This document shows, piece by piece, positions 33,702 through 43,735 of a stretch of 64,000 nucleotides of DNA (positions within the stretch are counted from its first letter, which is position 1; each line of letters opens with the position of its first letter). The translations under genes and the position numbers were made by a program. Location: positions 186,001 to 250,000 of the forward strand of contig NZ_VYTY01000004.1 of assembly GCF_009821115.1 (NCBI RefSeq), read 5' to 3'. The notes beneath the pieces were generated by a model that saw only the letters and a program-made list of their open reading frames with translations, was not told the DNA's origin and searched no databases. This DNA comes from Nitrincola alkalisediminis. GTDB lineage: Bacteria > Pseudomonadota > Gammaproteobacteria > Pseudomonadales > Balneatricaceae.

Positions 33702-35330
33702 CTATACTTTAAATTTCTCCGCTTCACTTTGCAGTTGCTGAGCCAGCTCCGCCAGTTGTTGGCTGGCCATGGCACTTTGCTCAGCGCCGCTGACCACTTC
33801 AGAAACACTTCGAGCCACCATGGTGACATTTTCATTAATTTCATTGGCAACAGCGGTTTGTTCTTCGGTGGCACTGGATATCTGGACATTCATATCGGCA
33901 ATAGTGCCGATGGCTGCACCCACATGTTCAAACGATTCACCATTTTCCCGTGCATCAACGACACCCGCTTGTGCTTGTTGAGTCGATTTTCTCATGTCCT
34001 CAACCGCTTCTCTGGCAACTTTTTGCAGTGTATTAATGGTTTTCTGGATGCGTTCAGTCGATTGCTGAGTATTGGCGGCTAGGCTTCTGACCTCATCCGC
34101 GACTACCGAGAAGCCGCGGCCCGCATCTCCAGCGCGAGCAGCTTCGATTGCAGCATTCAGCGCCAATAGATTGGTTTGTTCGGCAATGCCTTCAATTACA
34201 TCTAACACTTCGGTGATTCGTTGAGTTTGCTCATCAAGTGCAGATATTTGCACAGCCGATTGCTCAATACTCTGTGCGAGGGATTCTATAGCCGAAACCG
34301 TACGACGTGAGCGATCTTGCCCTTTTTTAGCTAGCTCATTTGCTTGTTCAGCAGAGTAAGAGGCATTCTGTGCATTACTTGCAACTTCAGAGATAGCGGC
34401 AGTCATTTGATTGATTGCAGTTGCTATCATCGTGGTTTGTTGTTCTTGCTCCTGAGCTGTGCCACTCACCTGTTGGCTGATGGCGCTCATTTCTTCAGCT
34501 GAGGCTGCGAGTTGATGAGTAGCTCGAACAAGGTTCTCAATTAAGCTTTGGAAATGATTCATCATGCCATTGAATGATTTGCTCAGAAGCGCAATCTCAT
34601 CTTTACCCGAAACATCGGCGCGTATTCTCAAATCCGACTCTGAGCTAATGCGTGACATACTGTTGGATAAAGAGGCGATTGGCTTTCTGATAGATGATGA
34701 AATCTGCCAGCCGAAAACCAATAGCAGAATAACCACCACCGTGCCAATCGATATAAACAGGATCAGGTCTTTGGAAAACTGCTCAACGGATTGGTCTTTT
34801 AGGGCTGATGCTTCATTAAGTTGATATTCAATTAAGTCATCTAGTCCAGCTCTTAGTGGACCAAACGTCGCATTTAATCTGAAATTAAACGAGTTGAAGT
34901 CCATCAATATCAATGCACCCGATTCAGCTTGGCTTGTAAAATCAGCGATTAAAGATTGACTGCGTTCAATCAGTTTGGCAACGTCGCTGGAGAGTGCTAA
35001 CTCCTCTTCTGAGTTGCCAATACTTTCTAAGTAGCTTGCCCAGTAGCGTTGATATGTGGATTGGGCTTGATTTAAGTCCGACATCAGTTGGCTGTAAGTG
35101 AGTGTTTCTTGGTGAAAGCTCTGGAAAAGATTAACCATTTCGACTGTAAGTGCATCAGACACAAACTTAATGTCTCGTGACGGAACCACAGCTTCAAAAT
35201 AAATCGATTCTGTACTTTTGATCAGAGAGCGCATATCCGAGATAGCGATTAAAATGATACTCGCAACTGCTAATATTGGAAGCAGGGTGAGTAGAAGAAG
35301 ACGAATTGATATTGACAGGTTTCGAAGCAT
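33702..35330 (-). CDS. Methyl-accepting chemotaxis protein (four-helix-bundle sensor type)
   Basis: The 542-residue receptor has membrane segments near 10-30 and 190-210 around a helical periplasmic sensor of about 160 residues, HAMP (about 210-265), and the signalling hairpin with [20 protein letters not shown] then [20 protein letters not shown]. The sensor looks like a 4HB_MCP domain; its ligand is unknown. It sits between ssrA and smpB. A 10-bp inverted repeat overlaps its start codon. Confidence 0.9.
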   Translation of the reverse strand: MLRNLSISIRLLLLTLLPILAVASIILIAISDMRSLIKSTESIYFEAVVPSRDIKFVSDALTVEMVNLFQSFHQETLTYSQLMSDLNQAQSTYQRYWASYLESIGNSEEELALSSDVAKLIERSQSLIADFTSQAESGALILMDFNSFNFRLNATFGPLRAGLDDLIEYQLNEASALKDQSVEQFSKDLILFISIGTVVVILLLVFGWQISSSIRKPIASLSNSMSRISSESDLRIRADVSGKDEIALLSKSFNGMMNHFQSLIENLVRATHQLAASAEEMSAISQQVSGTAQEQEQQTTMIATAINQMTAAISEVASNAQNASYSAEQANELAKKGQDRSRRTVSAIESLAQSIEQSAVQISALDEQTQRITEVLDVIEGIAEQTNLLALNAAIEAARAGDAGRGFSVVADEVRSLAANTQQSTERIQKTINTLQKVAREAVEDMRKSTQQAQAGVVDARENGESFEHVGAAIGTIADMNVQISSATEEQTAVANEINENVTMVARSVSEVVSGAEQSAMASQQLAELAQQLQSEAEKFKV

Positions 35331-35366
35331 AGTCTTACACCTTTATAGTTATTTAGGTAAGACTAT
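35329..35366. promoter_or_regulatory. Inverted repeat at the chemoreceptor start
   Basis: ATAGTCTTAC (35329) and GTAAGACTAT (35357) are perfect 10-bp complements with an 18-base loop. In the mRNA the second arm runs into the ATG and the AAAGGTG site lies at the loop edge, so folding could limit translation. It may instead be a protein-binding operator. Confidence 0.5.
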
Positions 35367-35399
35367 CGTTACAAAGAATCTAGGTAAAGCGTAAAGTGC

Positions 35400-35873
35400 T
35401 TATTGGGCGGCCATTACGCGTTGTTTTTGGCGATCCCAGTCTTTGTCTTTTTCGGCAGCTCGCTTGTCGTGAAGTTTTTTACCTTTAACCAAGGCGATTT
35501 CACACTTCACTCGGCCGTTTTTCCAATACAGCGCAAGAGCGACACAGGTATAACCTTTTGCTTGAGTGGCACCAATGAGTCTGTCGATTTCACGACGGTT
35601 GAGAAGAAGCTTTCTATCGCGTTTGGGCTCTGCTAAAACGTGTGTACAGGCAGAGATAAGCGGTGTGAAGTGAGCGCCGACAAGCCATGCCTCACTGTTT
35701 TTGAGGACAACATAGGAGTCGACAAGTTGAGCGCGCCCGTCTCTTAGGCTTTTGACTTCCCATCCAGTCAACACAAGGCCTGCTTCGAACTTTTGTTCAA
35801 TGCTGTATTCGTGGCGTGCCTTTCGGTTTTGGCAAATGGTTGAACTGGTAGGTTTTGCTTTCTTTTTTGACAT
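35400..35873 (-). CDS. smpB: SsrA-binding protein SmpB
   Basis: The 157-residue protein starts at the ATG at 35873 (an upstream extension is not conserved). Motifs [37 protein letters not shown] and the basic tail [17 protein letters not shown] are typical. It binds tmRNA and places it in the A site of stalled ribosomes; the tail inserts in the mRNA channel. It is close to ssrA with one chemoreceptor gene between. Confidence 0.96.
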   Translation of the reverse strand: MSKKKAKPTSSTICQNRKARHEYSIEQKFEAGLVLTGWEVKSLRDGRAQLVDSYVVLKNSEAWLVGAHFTPLISACTHVLAEPKRDRKLLLNRREIDRLIGATQAKGYTCVALALYWKNGRVKCEIALVKGKKLHDKRAAEKDKDWDRQKQRVMAAQ

Positions 35874-36004
35874 GCGCGCATTATATAGAGGCTCTAGACG
35901 CTTTAAAAGCAGTTTGTGTGCTGAAAATGTTGTTATCTTTAAAAGAAAATATAACAATTCAACGACTCAATACGAACGTCCACTCAAAAGGCAGATATAT
36001 CGTT

Positions 36005-37369
36005 ATGCCCTCATTTAGCTCAATACATGGGAGCTGGTCTCATCGCTGGGTGTTCATTCTGGCAGTCACTGGCTCATCGGTTGGATTAGGAAATATCTGG
36101 AAATTTCCCTACATGGCGGGCGAGAATGGGGGCGGCACCTTTTTATTAATTTACATCATTTGTGTTTGTCTTATTGGCTTCCCTCTCATGATGGCGGAGA
36201 TCGTCATCGGGCGGCACGGACGTTTGAGTCCTGTCAATTCATTAAAAGCTGTCGCTCTGTTCTCCAATCAAGACCCGCGCTGGCGCTACCTTGGCAGCAT
36301 GGGGATGTTTACGGGTTTTTTGATTTTTTCCTTTTACTCCGTTGTCGCTGCATGGATTTTGCATTACCTGCTGGCCCTTTTGACAGGTCGTATTGCGGAT
36401 GTGGGTGTAGATCAAGCGACACGTTACTTCGGTGAGTTGCTGCTGAATACAGAGGCCTTGTTAGTCGGTCATACATTTTTTGTCTGCTTGGTTGTATGGG
36501 TTCTAAGTTTCGGTGTGCGTCGAGGGCTTGATCGAGCCATTCGATACATGATGCCAGTTTTGATTATGTTGCTGATTATGTTGGTTGTCTATGCAACCAG
36601 CACAGGCTATATGCCGCATGCCATCACTTTTCTGTTTCATTTTGATTGGTATTATGTGACGGCTGAGGTGTTGCTGGTCGCAATGGGGCATGCGTTTTTC
36701 ACCCTATCATTGGGTATGGGGACGGTAATGGCGTATGGCGCGTATTTGTCGGGAAAAGAGTCAATCGGGCGTTCAGTGGTCATGATCGGGGCGTTGGATA
36801 CATTGATAGCAATTTTGGTTGGATTGGCTATCTTTCCCATCGTGTTTGCCTATCAAATGGCTCCCGCCACTGGGCCTAGTTTATTGTTTGTTTCCCTTCC
36901 GGTTGTGTTTGCGCAAATGCCTGGAGGGCAAGTCATTGGTTTTATGTTCTTTTTAATGGTTGCACTGACGGCTTGGTCTTCCGCCATTTCATTGATGGAA
37001 CCGATTACAGCATGGATGATCGAAAAGTTTCGTGTACAGCGTCATCAAGCTGCCGTGTTGATGGGGTTTGCCGCTTGGGTGTTGGGTGTGGCAACGCTCT
37101 ACTCCTTTGGGGCCTTGTCACATTGGACAGTCTTTTCATTGAACCTGTTTGATCTACTTAATGTTGTGACTACAAATCTTCTTTTACCCATCGGTGGCAT
37201 GCTATTGGCGATCTTTTCTGGCTGGTTTATGTCTGAATCCATGGCTAAAAAAGAATTAAATTTACCCGAAAATGGTGTCTTTGAAATTTGGCAGGGGTGT
37301 ATTCGCTTTATTGTCCCGACTGCAATAGGCGTCATCTTTGTAATGAATCTGTATAATGTCGTTTTGTAG
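36005..37369 (+). CDS. Sodium:neurotransmitter symporter (SNF/NSS) family transporter
   Basis: The ATG at 36005 gives 454 residues with 11-12 membrane segments. TM1 contains the family motif SSVGLGNIWKFPYMAGENGGG (sodium and substrate site), followed by FLLIYIICVCLIGFPLMMAE. Other motifs are SFYSVVAAWIL and ATGPSLLFVSLPVVF. Bacterial members (LeuT, TnaT, MhsT) import amino acids with sodium. The substrate is unknown. The open frame upstream of 36005 lies in the smpB promoter region and is not expected to be translated. Confidence 0.92.
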   Translation: MPSFSSIHGSWSHRWVFILAVTGSSVGLGNIWKFPYMAGENGGGTFLLIYIICVCLIGFPLMMAEIVIGRHGRLSPVNSLKAVALFSNQDPRWRYLGSMGMFTGFLIFSFYSVVAAWILHYLLALLTGRIADVGVDQATRYFGELLLNTEALLVGHTFFVCLVVWVLSFGVRRGLDRAIRYMMPVLIMLLIMLVVYATSTGYMPHAITFLFHFDWYYVTAEVLLVAMGHAFFTLSLGMGTVMAYGAYLSGKESIGRSVVMIGALDTLIAILVGLAIFPIVFAYQMAPATGPSLLFVSLPVVFAQMPGGQVIGFMFFLMVALTAWSSAISLMEPITAWMIEKFRVQRHQAAVLMGFAAWVLGVATLYSFGALSHWTVFSLNLFDLLNVVTTNLLLPIGGMLLAIFSGWFMSESMAKKELNLPENGVFEIWQGCIRFIVPTAIGVIFVMNLYNVVL

Positions 37370-37392
37370 TTTAGCCAGCGGATCTAAAACGG

Positions 37393-37833
37393 ATGACAGA
37401 AGTCCATAAAACAGCACTAGTACTGCATACAGCTGAGCAAATGTTTGACCTTATCAATGATGTTGCTCGCTACCCTGACTTTGTACCTTGGTGCTCAAAA
37501 GTTGAAGTTAAGCATGATACAGCAGACTCAATAGAGGCTACACTCTATGTCTCTAAGGCTGGCCTTAACTATCATTTCACGACCCGAAACTCCAAAAAAC
37601 GCCCTGTCTATATGGATATGGCATTGGTCGAAGGACCTTTTTCAGCGTTTAGTGCCGTGTGGACGCTGACTCCCTTGAGCGATGAGGCTTGTAAAGTTGA
37701 GTTCTCAATGAAGTTTGATTTTTCGGGTAAGTTGGCGAGCTTTGCAATGGGCAAGGTGTTTAATTCTGTGGCAACCACGATGGTCGATGTGTTTGTGCAA
37801 AGAGCCGATGAGTTATACGGATCAGGTTTTTAG
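37393..37833 (+). CDS. ratA: RatA/COQ10-type START domain protein
   Basis: The 146-residue single START-like domain has HTAEQMFDLINDVARYPDFV and PWCSKV near the N-terminus and SVATTMVDVFVQRADELYG at the C-terminus. The family is named RatA after an E. coli protein reported to block ribosomal subunit joining, but its members also resemble ubiquinone-binding COQ10. It precedes rnfH by 13 bases, a conserved pair. Confidence 0.92.
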   Translation: MTEVHKTALVLHTAEQMFDLINDVARYPDFVPWCSKVEVKHDTADSIEATLYVSKAGLNYHFTTRNSKKRPVYMDMALVEGPFSAFSAVWTLTPLSDEACKVEFSMKFDFSGKLASFAMGKVFNSVATTMVDVFVQRADELYGSGF

Positions 37834-37846
37834 GAGATGAGCAGCC

Positions 37847-38155
37847 ATGATTAAGGTTGAGGTGGCGTATGCCATGCCAAATGAGCAAAAAATCATTGCA
37901 GTGAATGTAAGCGACAATACAACAATATTTGAGGCAGTGGTTCAGTCGAAGATTGTTGAGGCGTTTCCAGAAATCGATGTCGAAACGGCTCCGATGGGGA
38001 TCTTTAGTAAGTCAGTTAAAGATGTCAAAAACACCCTAGTGCGTGAAGGCGATCGTATAGAAATATATCGGCCTCTGATTGCGGATCCTAAAGAGATTCG
38101 AGCACGCAAGGCCGCTGAAAAAGCAAAGCACGAAAAGGCCAACCAAAACAATTAG
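37847..38155 (+). CDS. rnfH: RnfH family ubiquitin-like protein
   Basis: The 102-residue beta-grasp protein has IKVEVAYAMPNEQKIIAVNV at the N-terminus, MGIFSKSVKDVKNTLVREGD and RIEIYRPLIADPKEIRARKA, hallmarks of RnfH/RatB. A lysine-rich tail follows. AGGAG precedes the start. The function of the family is not settled. Confidence 0.92.
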   Translation: MIKVEVAYAMPNEQKIIAVNVSDNTTIFEAVVQSKIVEAFPEIDVETAPMGIFSKSVKDVKNTLVREGDRIEIYRPLIADPKEIRARKAAEKAKHEKANQNN

Positions 38156-38184
38156 TTCTGGTTGGCGTTCGTAAAAGGCATTAC

Positions 38185-38514
38185 TTACTGAGCGGGAACC
38201 GAAGATGGTTTATAATCTCCAGTAATGCCAGATAAGCGGCCATCTTCAAAGAAAAGGGTTACCCGTTCTTTTGATGTTTTTTTGCCGCCTTTTTTAAGGC
38301 TGTAAATGTAATCCCAGCGCTCGTCGTTGAATGTATCTGTGACAAGGGGGGTACCTAATACAAACCTAACTTGGTTGTACGTCATTCCGGGCCGGAGCTG
38401 GTCAACCATCTCTTGAGTGACTATATTTCCTTGAGGGATATCAATTTTATATACCCCTGGAAAACATCCGGAAATTAATAAGGTGGTTAACAGGACAGTT
38501 AAAACTTTGCGCAT
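38185..38514 (-). CDS. bamE: Outer membrane assembly lipoprotein BamE
   Basis: From the ATG at 38514 the protein has 109 residues with a lipoprotein signal (LTTLLISGC, Cys16), then [40 protein letters not shown] and [10 protein letters not shown], typical of BamE/OmlA/SmpA. It is an accessory component of the Bam complex. It is divergent from fur, an arrangement conserved in pseudomonads. Confidence 0.95.
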   Translation of the reverse strand: MRKVLTVLLTTLLISGCFPGVYKIDIPQGNIVTQEMVDQLRPGMTYNQVRFVLGTPLVTDTFNDERWDYIYSLKKGGKKTSKERVTLFFEDGRLSGITGDYKPSSVPAQ

Positions 38515-38603
38515 TTGTAAATAACTTCCACTTTGCTGTCTAAACATTGATAATGAAGTCTACCACCGCATAACCCAAACCGCATAGTGAATAGAGACAG
38601 ATT

Positions 38604-39023
38604 ATGGCACTCGAAAATCAAGAACTCCGTAAAGCGGGTCTTAAAGTCACCTTACCTAGGGTAAAAATCTACCAGCTTTTAGAAAAAGCCGGAGAAAGTG
38701 AGCACTTTAGTGCAGAAGATATCTATAAGATGTTGATGGAGCAAGGTGAGGATGTTGGCCTCGCAACCGTTTATCGTGTGTTAACTCAATTTGAATCCGC
38801 CGGTTTAGTGTGTCGTCATCATTTTGAGGGCGGTCATTCCGTCTTTGAGTTGGCACGAGATGATGATCATGACCACATGGTTTGTATTAAAACTGGGAGA
38901 GTCAGCGAATTCACGGATCCAAGATTGAATGCTCTCTTAGATGAAATTGCCAAGGCAAACGGCTTTAACATCTCAGATAGAACTCTATATCTGTACGGGC
39001 AGTTTGAAGACGATAAAGCGTAA
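38604..39023 (+). CDS. fur: Ferric uptake regulator Fur
   Basis: The 139-residue protein has the winged helix (LKVTLPRVKIYQLLEKAGES, VGLATVYRVLTQFESAGL) and metal sites (HHFEGGHSVFEL, DDDHDHMVCIKTGRVSEF). Only one cysteine of the usual C-x2-C pair remains (CIKT), as in Pseudomonas Fur. It represses iron uptake with Fe2+. No classical Fur box was evident in the short gap to bamE. Confidence 0.96.
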   Translation: MALENQELRKAGLKVTLPRVKIYQLLEKAGESEHFSAEDIYKMLMEQGEDVGLATVYRVLTQFESAGLVCRHHFEGGHSVFELARDDDHDHMVCIKTGRVSEFTDPRLNALLDEIAKANGFNISDRTLYLYGQFEDDKA

Positions 39024-39037
39024 AAGGAAGGTTGGAA

Positions 39038-39065
39038 AAAGCGGGTAAGAATGCTTACCCGCTTT
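39038..39065. terminator. Terminator after fur, possibly bidirectional with recN
   Basis: AAAGCGGGTAAG pairs perfectly with CTTACCCGCTTT (12 bp, 4-base loop), followed by GTTCT on the plus strand. It separates the convergent fur and recN genes. Confidence 0.72.
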
Positions 39066-39142
39066 GTTCTCTGTTGCTTGAAGGGCGTCTAGCAGAAAGG
39101 GATTTTGAATCGTTACACTGATGTGAATAAACAGCGTAATTG

Positions 39143-40810
39143 TTAATGAACTCGAAGCATTTCCCTTGCATGCTCAAAGGACGTGTCCGTGAGTTCAATT
39201 CCTCCTAGCATTCGTGCCACTTCGTGCACTCTTCTATCATCACTTAGAACATCAATTCGCGTTTGCGTCTGATTTTTTTGACTTGTTTTACTCACGAAGA
39301 GATGCTGGTGCCCCTGAGAGGCAACTTGAGGCTGGTGTGTCACGCATAAAACTTGAGTGCGCTCGCCAAGCTTTCTAAGCATGCGTCCAACGACCTCTGC
39401 TATCGCTCCACCAATGCCCACATCGACTTCATCAAAGACCAGCGTGGGTGTATTAGATGTTTCGGCAGTGACCACCTGAATGGCAAGGCTGATACGAGAC
39501 AGCTCACCACCAGATGCAACTTTGGCAAGCGGTTTAGCTTTTTGGCCTTTGTTAGTGCTAATTAAGAATTCAACCTCTTCCAAGCCCGCAGCACTGTAGG
39601 TGTTTTGAGCCAATGGTGTTAGTTGAACTGAGAAGTGTGCGGCAAGCATACCCAGAGTGTGTAATTGACTATCAACGGCTTTGCTAAGCTTTTCAGCAAA
39701 TTGCTGTCTCTTTTTACTTAGGTTTTCGGCCTGTTTAAGGTACGCTGCTAAGGCGAGGTCTACTTCTGCTTTAAGTTCGGCTATTGCTTCATCTGAGCGG
39801 CTGATGTTGCTCATTTCATCTTGTAATTGTCGATGTAAAGCGGGCAGTTGTTCGGGCAATACTCGATGTTTGCGAGCGACATCATAGATGCTGGTTAAGC
39901 GCTCAGTCACTTCTTGCAAACGTTCAGGATTGATTTCAACGCTGTCGACATAATGTCGAATTTCGTGTCCCGCTTCATCGATTTGAATCAACGCACTGTT
40001 GAGCAATTCATTGGCTTGTAGCAAACGTGGCGACTGGCTTTGCATGTTGTCAAGCAGTTGTAAGCAGTGGTTCAAAATTGCGATGGCATTTTCGTCTTCA
40101 CTGTCACTGGTTAATGCCAGTAACTGATGACCAGAGCGAAGAATATCTCCCGCATTTTCGAGCCTTTGCTGTTCTTCTTCTAGGTCCGATAATTCGGCTT
40201 CGGTTAAGCTAAGTTGCTCCAGTTCTTCGAGTTGATAGCTAAGTAATTGGATTCGGGCGTTTTTTTCGCTGCTTTGCTCTGTTGCGACCTTTAGTTCGTT
40301 TTGTAAGTGATGCCAGCGTAAGAAGTGACGTTTAACGTCTTCCGCTAGGGGAGTATGGTTGGCATAGGCATCCAATAAGACGCGGTGATGATCTTTTTTA
40401 AGTAAACGTTGATGTTCGTGTTGACCATGAATATCCACCAAAAGCTGCCCCAATTCTTTAAGCATGGCTAAGGGAGTGGGCTGACCATTGATATAGCTTC
40501 GGCTACGACCTTCGTTCGTGATAATGCGTCTGACAAGGCATTCTGAGTCCTGCTCAAGATCATGCTCTTTAAGCCAATTGAGTGCTTCGGGAATCTGGGT
40601 GATGTCATAGCTGGCTGCAATCTCGGCGCGCTCAGCGCCAACCCTGACGGTGTCTGAATCGGCGCGATCACCCAGGGTTAGGCCCAATGCGTCAAGCATG
40701 ATGGACTTACCTGCGCCGGTTTCCCCGCTAATGACCGTCATTCCAGTATTTAGGTCTAAGTCAAGGCGTTCAACAATGGCAAAATTTCGGATTGATAATT
40801 GGGTCAGCAT
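39143..40810 (-). CDS. recN: DNA repair protein RecN
   Basis: The 555-residue SMC-like ATPase has MLTQLSIRNFAIVERLDLDL, Walker A GETGAGKS, two long coiled-coil arms, signature VASGGELSRISLAIQVV and Walker B PTLVFDEVDVGIGG. The ATG at 40810 matches the usual MLTQLSI start; a GTG at 40822 also exists. It acts in double-strand break repair and is SOS-induced; a LexA-like box lies just upstream. Confidence 0.95.
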   Translation of the reverse strand: MLTQLSIRNFAIVERLDLDLNTGMTVISGETGAGKSIMLDALGLTLGDRADSDTVRVGAERAEIAASYDITQIPEALNWLKEHDLEQDSECLVRRIITNEGRSRSYINGQPTPLAMLKELGQLLVDIHGQHEHQRLLKKDHHRVLLDAYANHTPLAEDVKRHFLRWHHLQNELKVATEQSSEKNARIQLLSYQLEELEQLSLTEAELSDLEEEQQRLENAGDILRSGHQLLALTSDSEDENAIAILNHCLQLLDNMQSQSPRLLQANELLNSALIQIDEAGHEIRHYVDSVEINPERLQEVTERLTSIYDVARKHRVLPEQLPALHRQLQDEMSNISRSDEAIAELKAEVDLALAAYLKQAENLSKKRQQFAEKLSKAVDSQLHTLGMLAAHFSVQLTPLAQNTYSAAGLEEVEFLISTNKGQKAKPLAKVASGGELSRISLAIQVVTAETSNTPTLVFDEVDVGIGGAIAEVVGRMLRKLGERTQVLCVTHQPQVASQGHQHLFVSKTSQKNQTQTRIDVLSDDRRVHEVARMLGGIELTDTSFEHAREMLRVH

Positions 40811-40820
40811 GATGGTCAAC

Positions 40821-40840
40821 ACATGGTTATTTATACAGTA
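40821..40840 (-). promoter_or_regulatory. LexA (SOS) box of recN
   Basis: On the minus strand TACTGTATAAATAACCATGT closely resembles LexA boxes of recN (TACTGTATATAAAACCAG in E. coli), differing mainly in the last triplet. It lies 11 bases before the recN ATG at 40810. Confidence 0.6.
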
Positions 40841-40902
40841 GTTAATGTATAAGCCATTTTGAAAAAACGCGCAAGTCTTGAGTGAAAAAACTTTTGCTAG
40901 CC

Positions 40903-40928
40903 CTTGAAGACGAGCCTGATGCCCCCAT
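40903..40928 (+). promoter_or_regulatory. Heat-shock (sigma-32) promoter of grpE
   Basis: CTTGAA (40903) and CCCCAT (40923) are separated by 14 bases, matching the sigma-32 consensus, 54 bases before the grpE start. Confidence 0.85.
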
Positions 40929-40981
40929 CTAGGGTAATAACTTTTTTGCGGGTTTTTTGATTAGTTAATGGGAGAAGTAAG

Positions 40982-41596
40982 ATGGCGACTGAGCAACAGA
41001 AGCAGTCTGAACAGCAGCATGCAGAGTCACGTGATGAGAATTTAGTCGATCAGGTTGAGTCTTCTGTAAACGAGGCCGATCTTGCTGAAGAGATCAGCGA
41101 AGCATCTGCGCAACAGGGAGCAGAGCCAGCTGAGTTGCTTGTGTTGGCACAAGCGCGTATTGATGAATTGACCCACGAATTGAGTGAACAAAAATTAAGA
41201 ACAGCGGCCGAAGTTCAAAATATTCGCCGTCGTGCAGAACAAGATGTCGAAAAAGCGCATAAATTCGCACTGGATAAGTTCGCTCAAGAATTGCTGCCTG
41301 TTGTTGATAGTTTGGAAAGAGCAATTGATGCCTGCCAAGCGGAAGATGATGCGACGGTAGCGTTACGCGAAGGGGTGGAGATGACCCTAACGCTTTTCTT
41401 AAATAGCGTTGCCAAGTTCAACCTAGAGCCTGTCAATCCGATTGAGCAGCCTTTTGATCCCGAGTTGCATCAGGCCATTTCAATGGTAGATGTTCCAAAT
41501 ATGGCGGCGAATACAGTGGTTTCTGTGATGCAGAAGGGCTACACGCTGAATGGACGCTTAGTGCGCCCTGCCATGGTCGTTGTTGCAAAAGGTTAA
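40982..41596 (+). CDS. grpE: Nucleotide exchange factor GrpE
   Basis: The 204-residue protein has an acidic disordered N-terminus, a long helix (RIDELTHELSEQKLRTAAEV), the RRRAEQDVEKAHKFAL segment and the C-terminal wing EPFDPELHQAISM-like sequence (here QPFDPELHQAISMVDV) with GYTLNGRLVRPAMVVV. It releases ADP from DnaK. A sigma-32 promoter precedes it, and dnaK follows with its own. Confidence 0.96.
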   Translation: MATEQQKQSEQQHAESRDENLVDQVESSVNEADLAEEISEASAQQGAEPAELLVLAQARIDELTHELSEQKLRTAAEVQNIRRRAEQDVEKAHKFALDKFAQELLPVVDSLERAIDACQAEDDATVALREGVEMTLTLFLNSVAKFNLEPVNPIEQPFDPELHQAISMVDVPNMAANTVVSVMQKGYTLNGRLVRPAMVVVAKG

Positions 41597-41604
41597 TTTT
41601 TAGG

Positions 41605-41630
41605 CTTGAAATGTCTTGATTAAACCCCAT
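41605..41630 (+). promoter_or_regulatory. Heat-shock (sigma-32) promoter of dnaK
   Basis: CTTGAA (41605) and CCCCAT (41625) have the same 14-base spacing as the grpE promoter, 84 bases before dnaK. TATA follows the -10. Confidence 0.87.
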
Positions 41631-41713
41631 ATACACATCATCGAAAAAATACGTTTTTACAACGATTACAGAATTTAAACCGCACGGCGGTTATGAAACA
41701 GACGGAGCATAAA

Positions 41714-43630
41714 ATGGGCAGAATTATCGGTATTGATTTAGGTACAACCAACTCATGCGTTGCAATTCTTGATGGCGACAAAACACGCGTAATCGAAAAC
41801 GCAGAAGGGGATCGTACCACTCCATCGATTATCGCCTTTACGAACGATGGCGAGACGCTTGTGGGCCAGTCTGCCAAACGTCAGGCGGTGACCAACCCAG
41901 ACAACACGCTATTCGCGATCAAGCGACTGATTGGTCGTCGTTTTGAAGACGATGTCGTGCAAAAAGATATCAAGATGGTGCCGTACAAAATTGTCAAAGC
42001 TGACAATGGCGATGCTTGGGTACAAGTACGCGACAAAAAAATGGCACCACCACAGGTCTCTGCAGAGATCCTGAAAAAAATGAAAAAAACCGCTGAAGAC
42101 TTCCTAGGTGAAGCCGTAACCGAAGCGGTTATTACAGTACCGGCTTACTTCAATGATTCTCAGCGTCAAGCAACAAAAGATGCGGGTCGTATTGCAGGCT
42201 TAGAAGTTAAACGTATCATCAACGAGCCAACGGCTGCGGCTTTGGCGTACGGTATGGACCAGTCTAAAGGCGATAAAACCATCGCTGTATTTGACTTGGG
42301 TGGCGGTACTTTCGACGTCTCAATCATTGAGATTGCCGATGTTGATGGTGAGCATCAATTCGAAGTGTTGGCGACAAACGGTGATACCTTCTTGGGTGGT
42401 GAAGATTTCGACTTAGCAATCATTAACTACTTGGCGGATCAGTTTAAGAAAGAATCGGGTATTGATCTGCATAATGATCCTTTAGCGCTACAGCGTTTGA
42501 AAGAAGCGGCTGAAAAAGCAAAAGTAGAATTGTCATCATCACAGCAAACCGATGTGAATTTACCGTACATCACCGCAGACGCAAGTGGTCCAAAACACTT
42601 AAACGTTAAGCTGACACGTGCTAAATTGGAATCCTTGGTTGAAGATTTGGTTGAGCGTTCATTAGAGCCTTGCCGCATTGCGATGAAAGATGCAGGTTTA
42701 TCAGCGTCTGAAATCAACGAAGTCATTCTCGTTGGCGGTCAGACACGTATGCCACTGGTGCAAAAGCGTGTTAGTGAGTTCTTTGGTAAAGAGCCACGCA
42801 AAGACGTCAACCCAGATGAGGCTGTTGCGATTGGTGCGGCGATTCAGGGCGCGGTACTGTCCGGTGACGTAAAAGACGTTCTCTTGCTCGACGTAACACC
42901 TTTAAGCTTGGGTATTGAGACCATGGGTGGGGTTGCGACGCCGCTGATTGAGAAAAACACTACGATTCCAACCAAAAAATCTCAGGTGTTCTCAACCGCG
43001 GATGACAATCAAACAGCGGTAACGATTCATGTTGTTCAGGGTGAGCGTAAGCAAGCGTCACAAAACAAGTCGTTGGGACGTTTCGATTTGGCAGATATTC
43101 CACCAGCACCTCGTGGCGTACCGCAAATTGAAGTGACGTTCGACATCGATGCCAACGGTATCTTGAACGTGTCTGCGAAGGATAAAGCGACTGGCAAGCA
43201 ACAGTCTATCGTGATCAAAGCCTCTTCAGGTTTGAGCGATGACGAAGTTGAGCAAATGGTACGCGATGCTGAGGCGCATGCTGAAGAAGACCGTAAGTTT
43301 GAAGAGTTGTCACAAGCACGTAACCAAGGCGATGCCATGGTTCACACCGCTAAGAAGACTCTAAAAGATGCGGGCGATAAAGTGTCTGCAGACGAAAAAA
43401 CCAACATTGAAAGTGCTATTTCTGCACTTGAAGACGTCCTAAAAGGCGACGACAAGGCTGAGATTGAAAGCAAAACTGAAGCACTGACTGAAGCGATTTC
43501 AGCTGTGGCTCAAAAAATGTATGCAGATGCCGCCGCTGCTGAGGGAGCATCTGATGCAGGTGCTGAACAAAAGCCTGCCGATGATGTGGTTGATGCAGAG
43601 TTTGAAGAAGTTAAGGATGATAAAAAGTAA
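41714..43630 (+). CDS. dnaK: Molecular chaperone DnaK (Hsp70)
   Basis: From the ATG with a GGAG site the protein has 638 residues and begins [18 protein letters not shown]. It has the ATPase signature [12 protein letters not shown], linker [19 protein letters not shown], a substrate-binding domain and the C-terminal EEVKDD tail. It is the central Hsp70, working with DnaJ and GrpE encoded alongside. The frame also opens 21 bases earlier but the family start is as given. Confidence 0.98.
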   Translation: MGRIIGIDLGTTNSCVAILDGDKTRVIENAEGDRTTPSIIAFTNDGETLVGQSAKRQAVTNPDNTLFAIKRLIGRRFEDDVVQKDIKMVPYKIVKADNGDAWVQVRDKKMAPPQVSAEILKKMKKTAEDFLGEAVTEAVITVPAYFNDSQRQATKDAGRIAGLEVKRIINEPTAAALAYGMDQSKGDKTIAVFDLGGGTFDVSIIEIADVDGEHQFEVLATNGDTFLGGEDFDLAIINYLADQFKKESGIDLHNDPLALQRLKEAAEKAKVELSSSQQTDVNLPYITADASGPKHLNVKLTRAKLESLVEDLVERSLEPCRIAMKDAGLSASEINEVILVGGQTRMPLVQKRVSEFFGKEPRKDVNPDEAVAIGAAIQGAVLSGDVKDVLLLDVTPLSLGIETMGGVATPLIEKNTTIPTKKSQVFSTADDNQTAVTIHVVQGERKQASQNKSLGRFDLADIPPAPRGVPQIEVTFDIDANGILNVSAKDKATGKQQSIVIKASSGLSDDEVEQMVRDAEAHAEEDRKFEELSQARNQGDAMVHTAKKTLKDAGDKVSADEKTNIESAISALEDVLKGDDKAEIESKTEALTEAISAVAQKMYADAAAAEGASDAGAEQKPADDVVDAEFEEVKDDKK

Positions 43631-43659
43631 GCATCCGCGGCTGTAAAGTACAAATGTGT

Positions 43660-43687
43660 GGCAGCGCGGGCAAAGGCCCGCGTTGTC
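43660..43687 (+). other. Intercistronic hairpin between dnaK and dnaJ
   Basis: GCAGCGCGGGC folds on GCCCGCGTTGTC with a 4-base loop (12 bp including G-T pairs). There is no T-run. It probably tunes the dnaK to dnaJ ratio by partial termination or mRNA protection. Confidence 0.6.
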
Positions 43688-43735
43688 GTGTCCGGCTCCC
43701 GGAGGAGTCATAGATAACCGGATCAGATTCGGACT

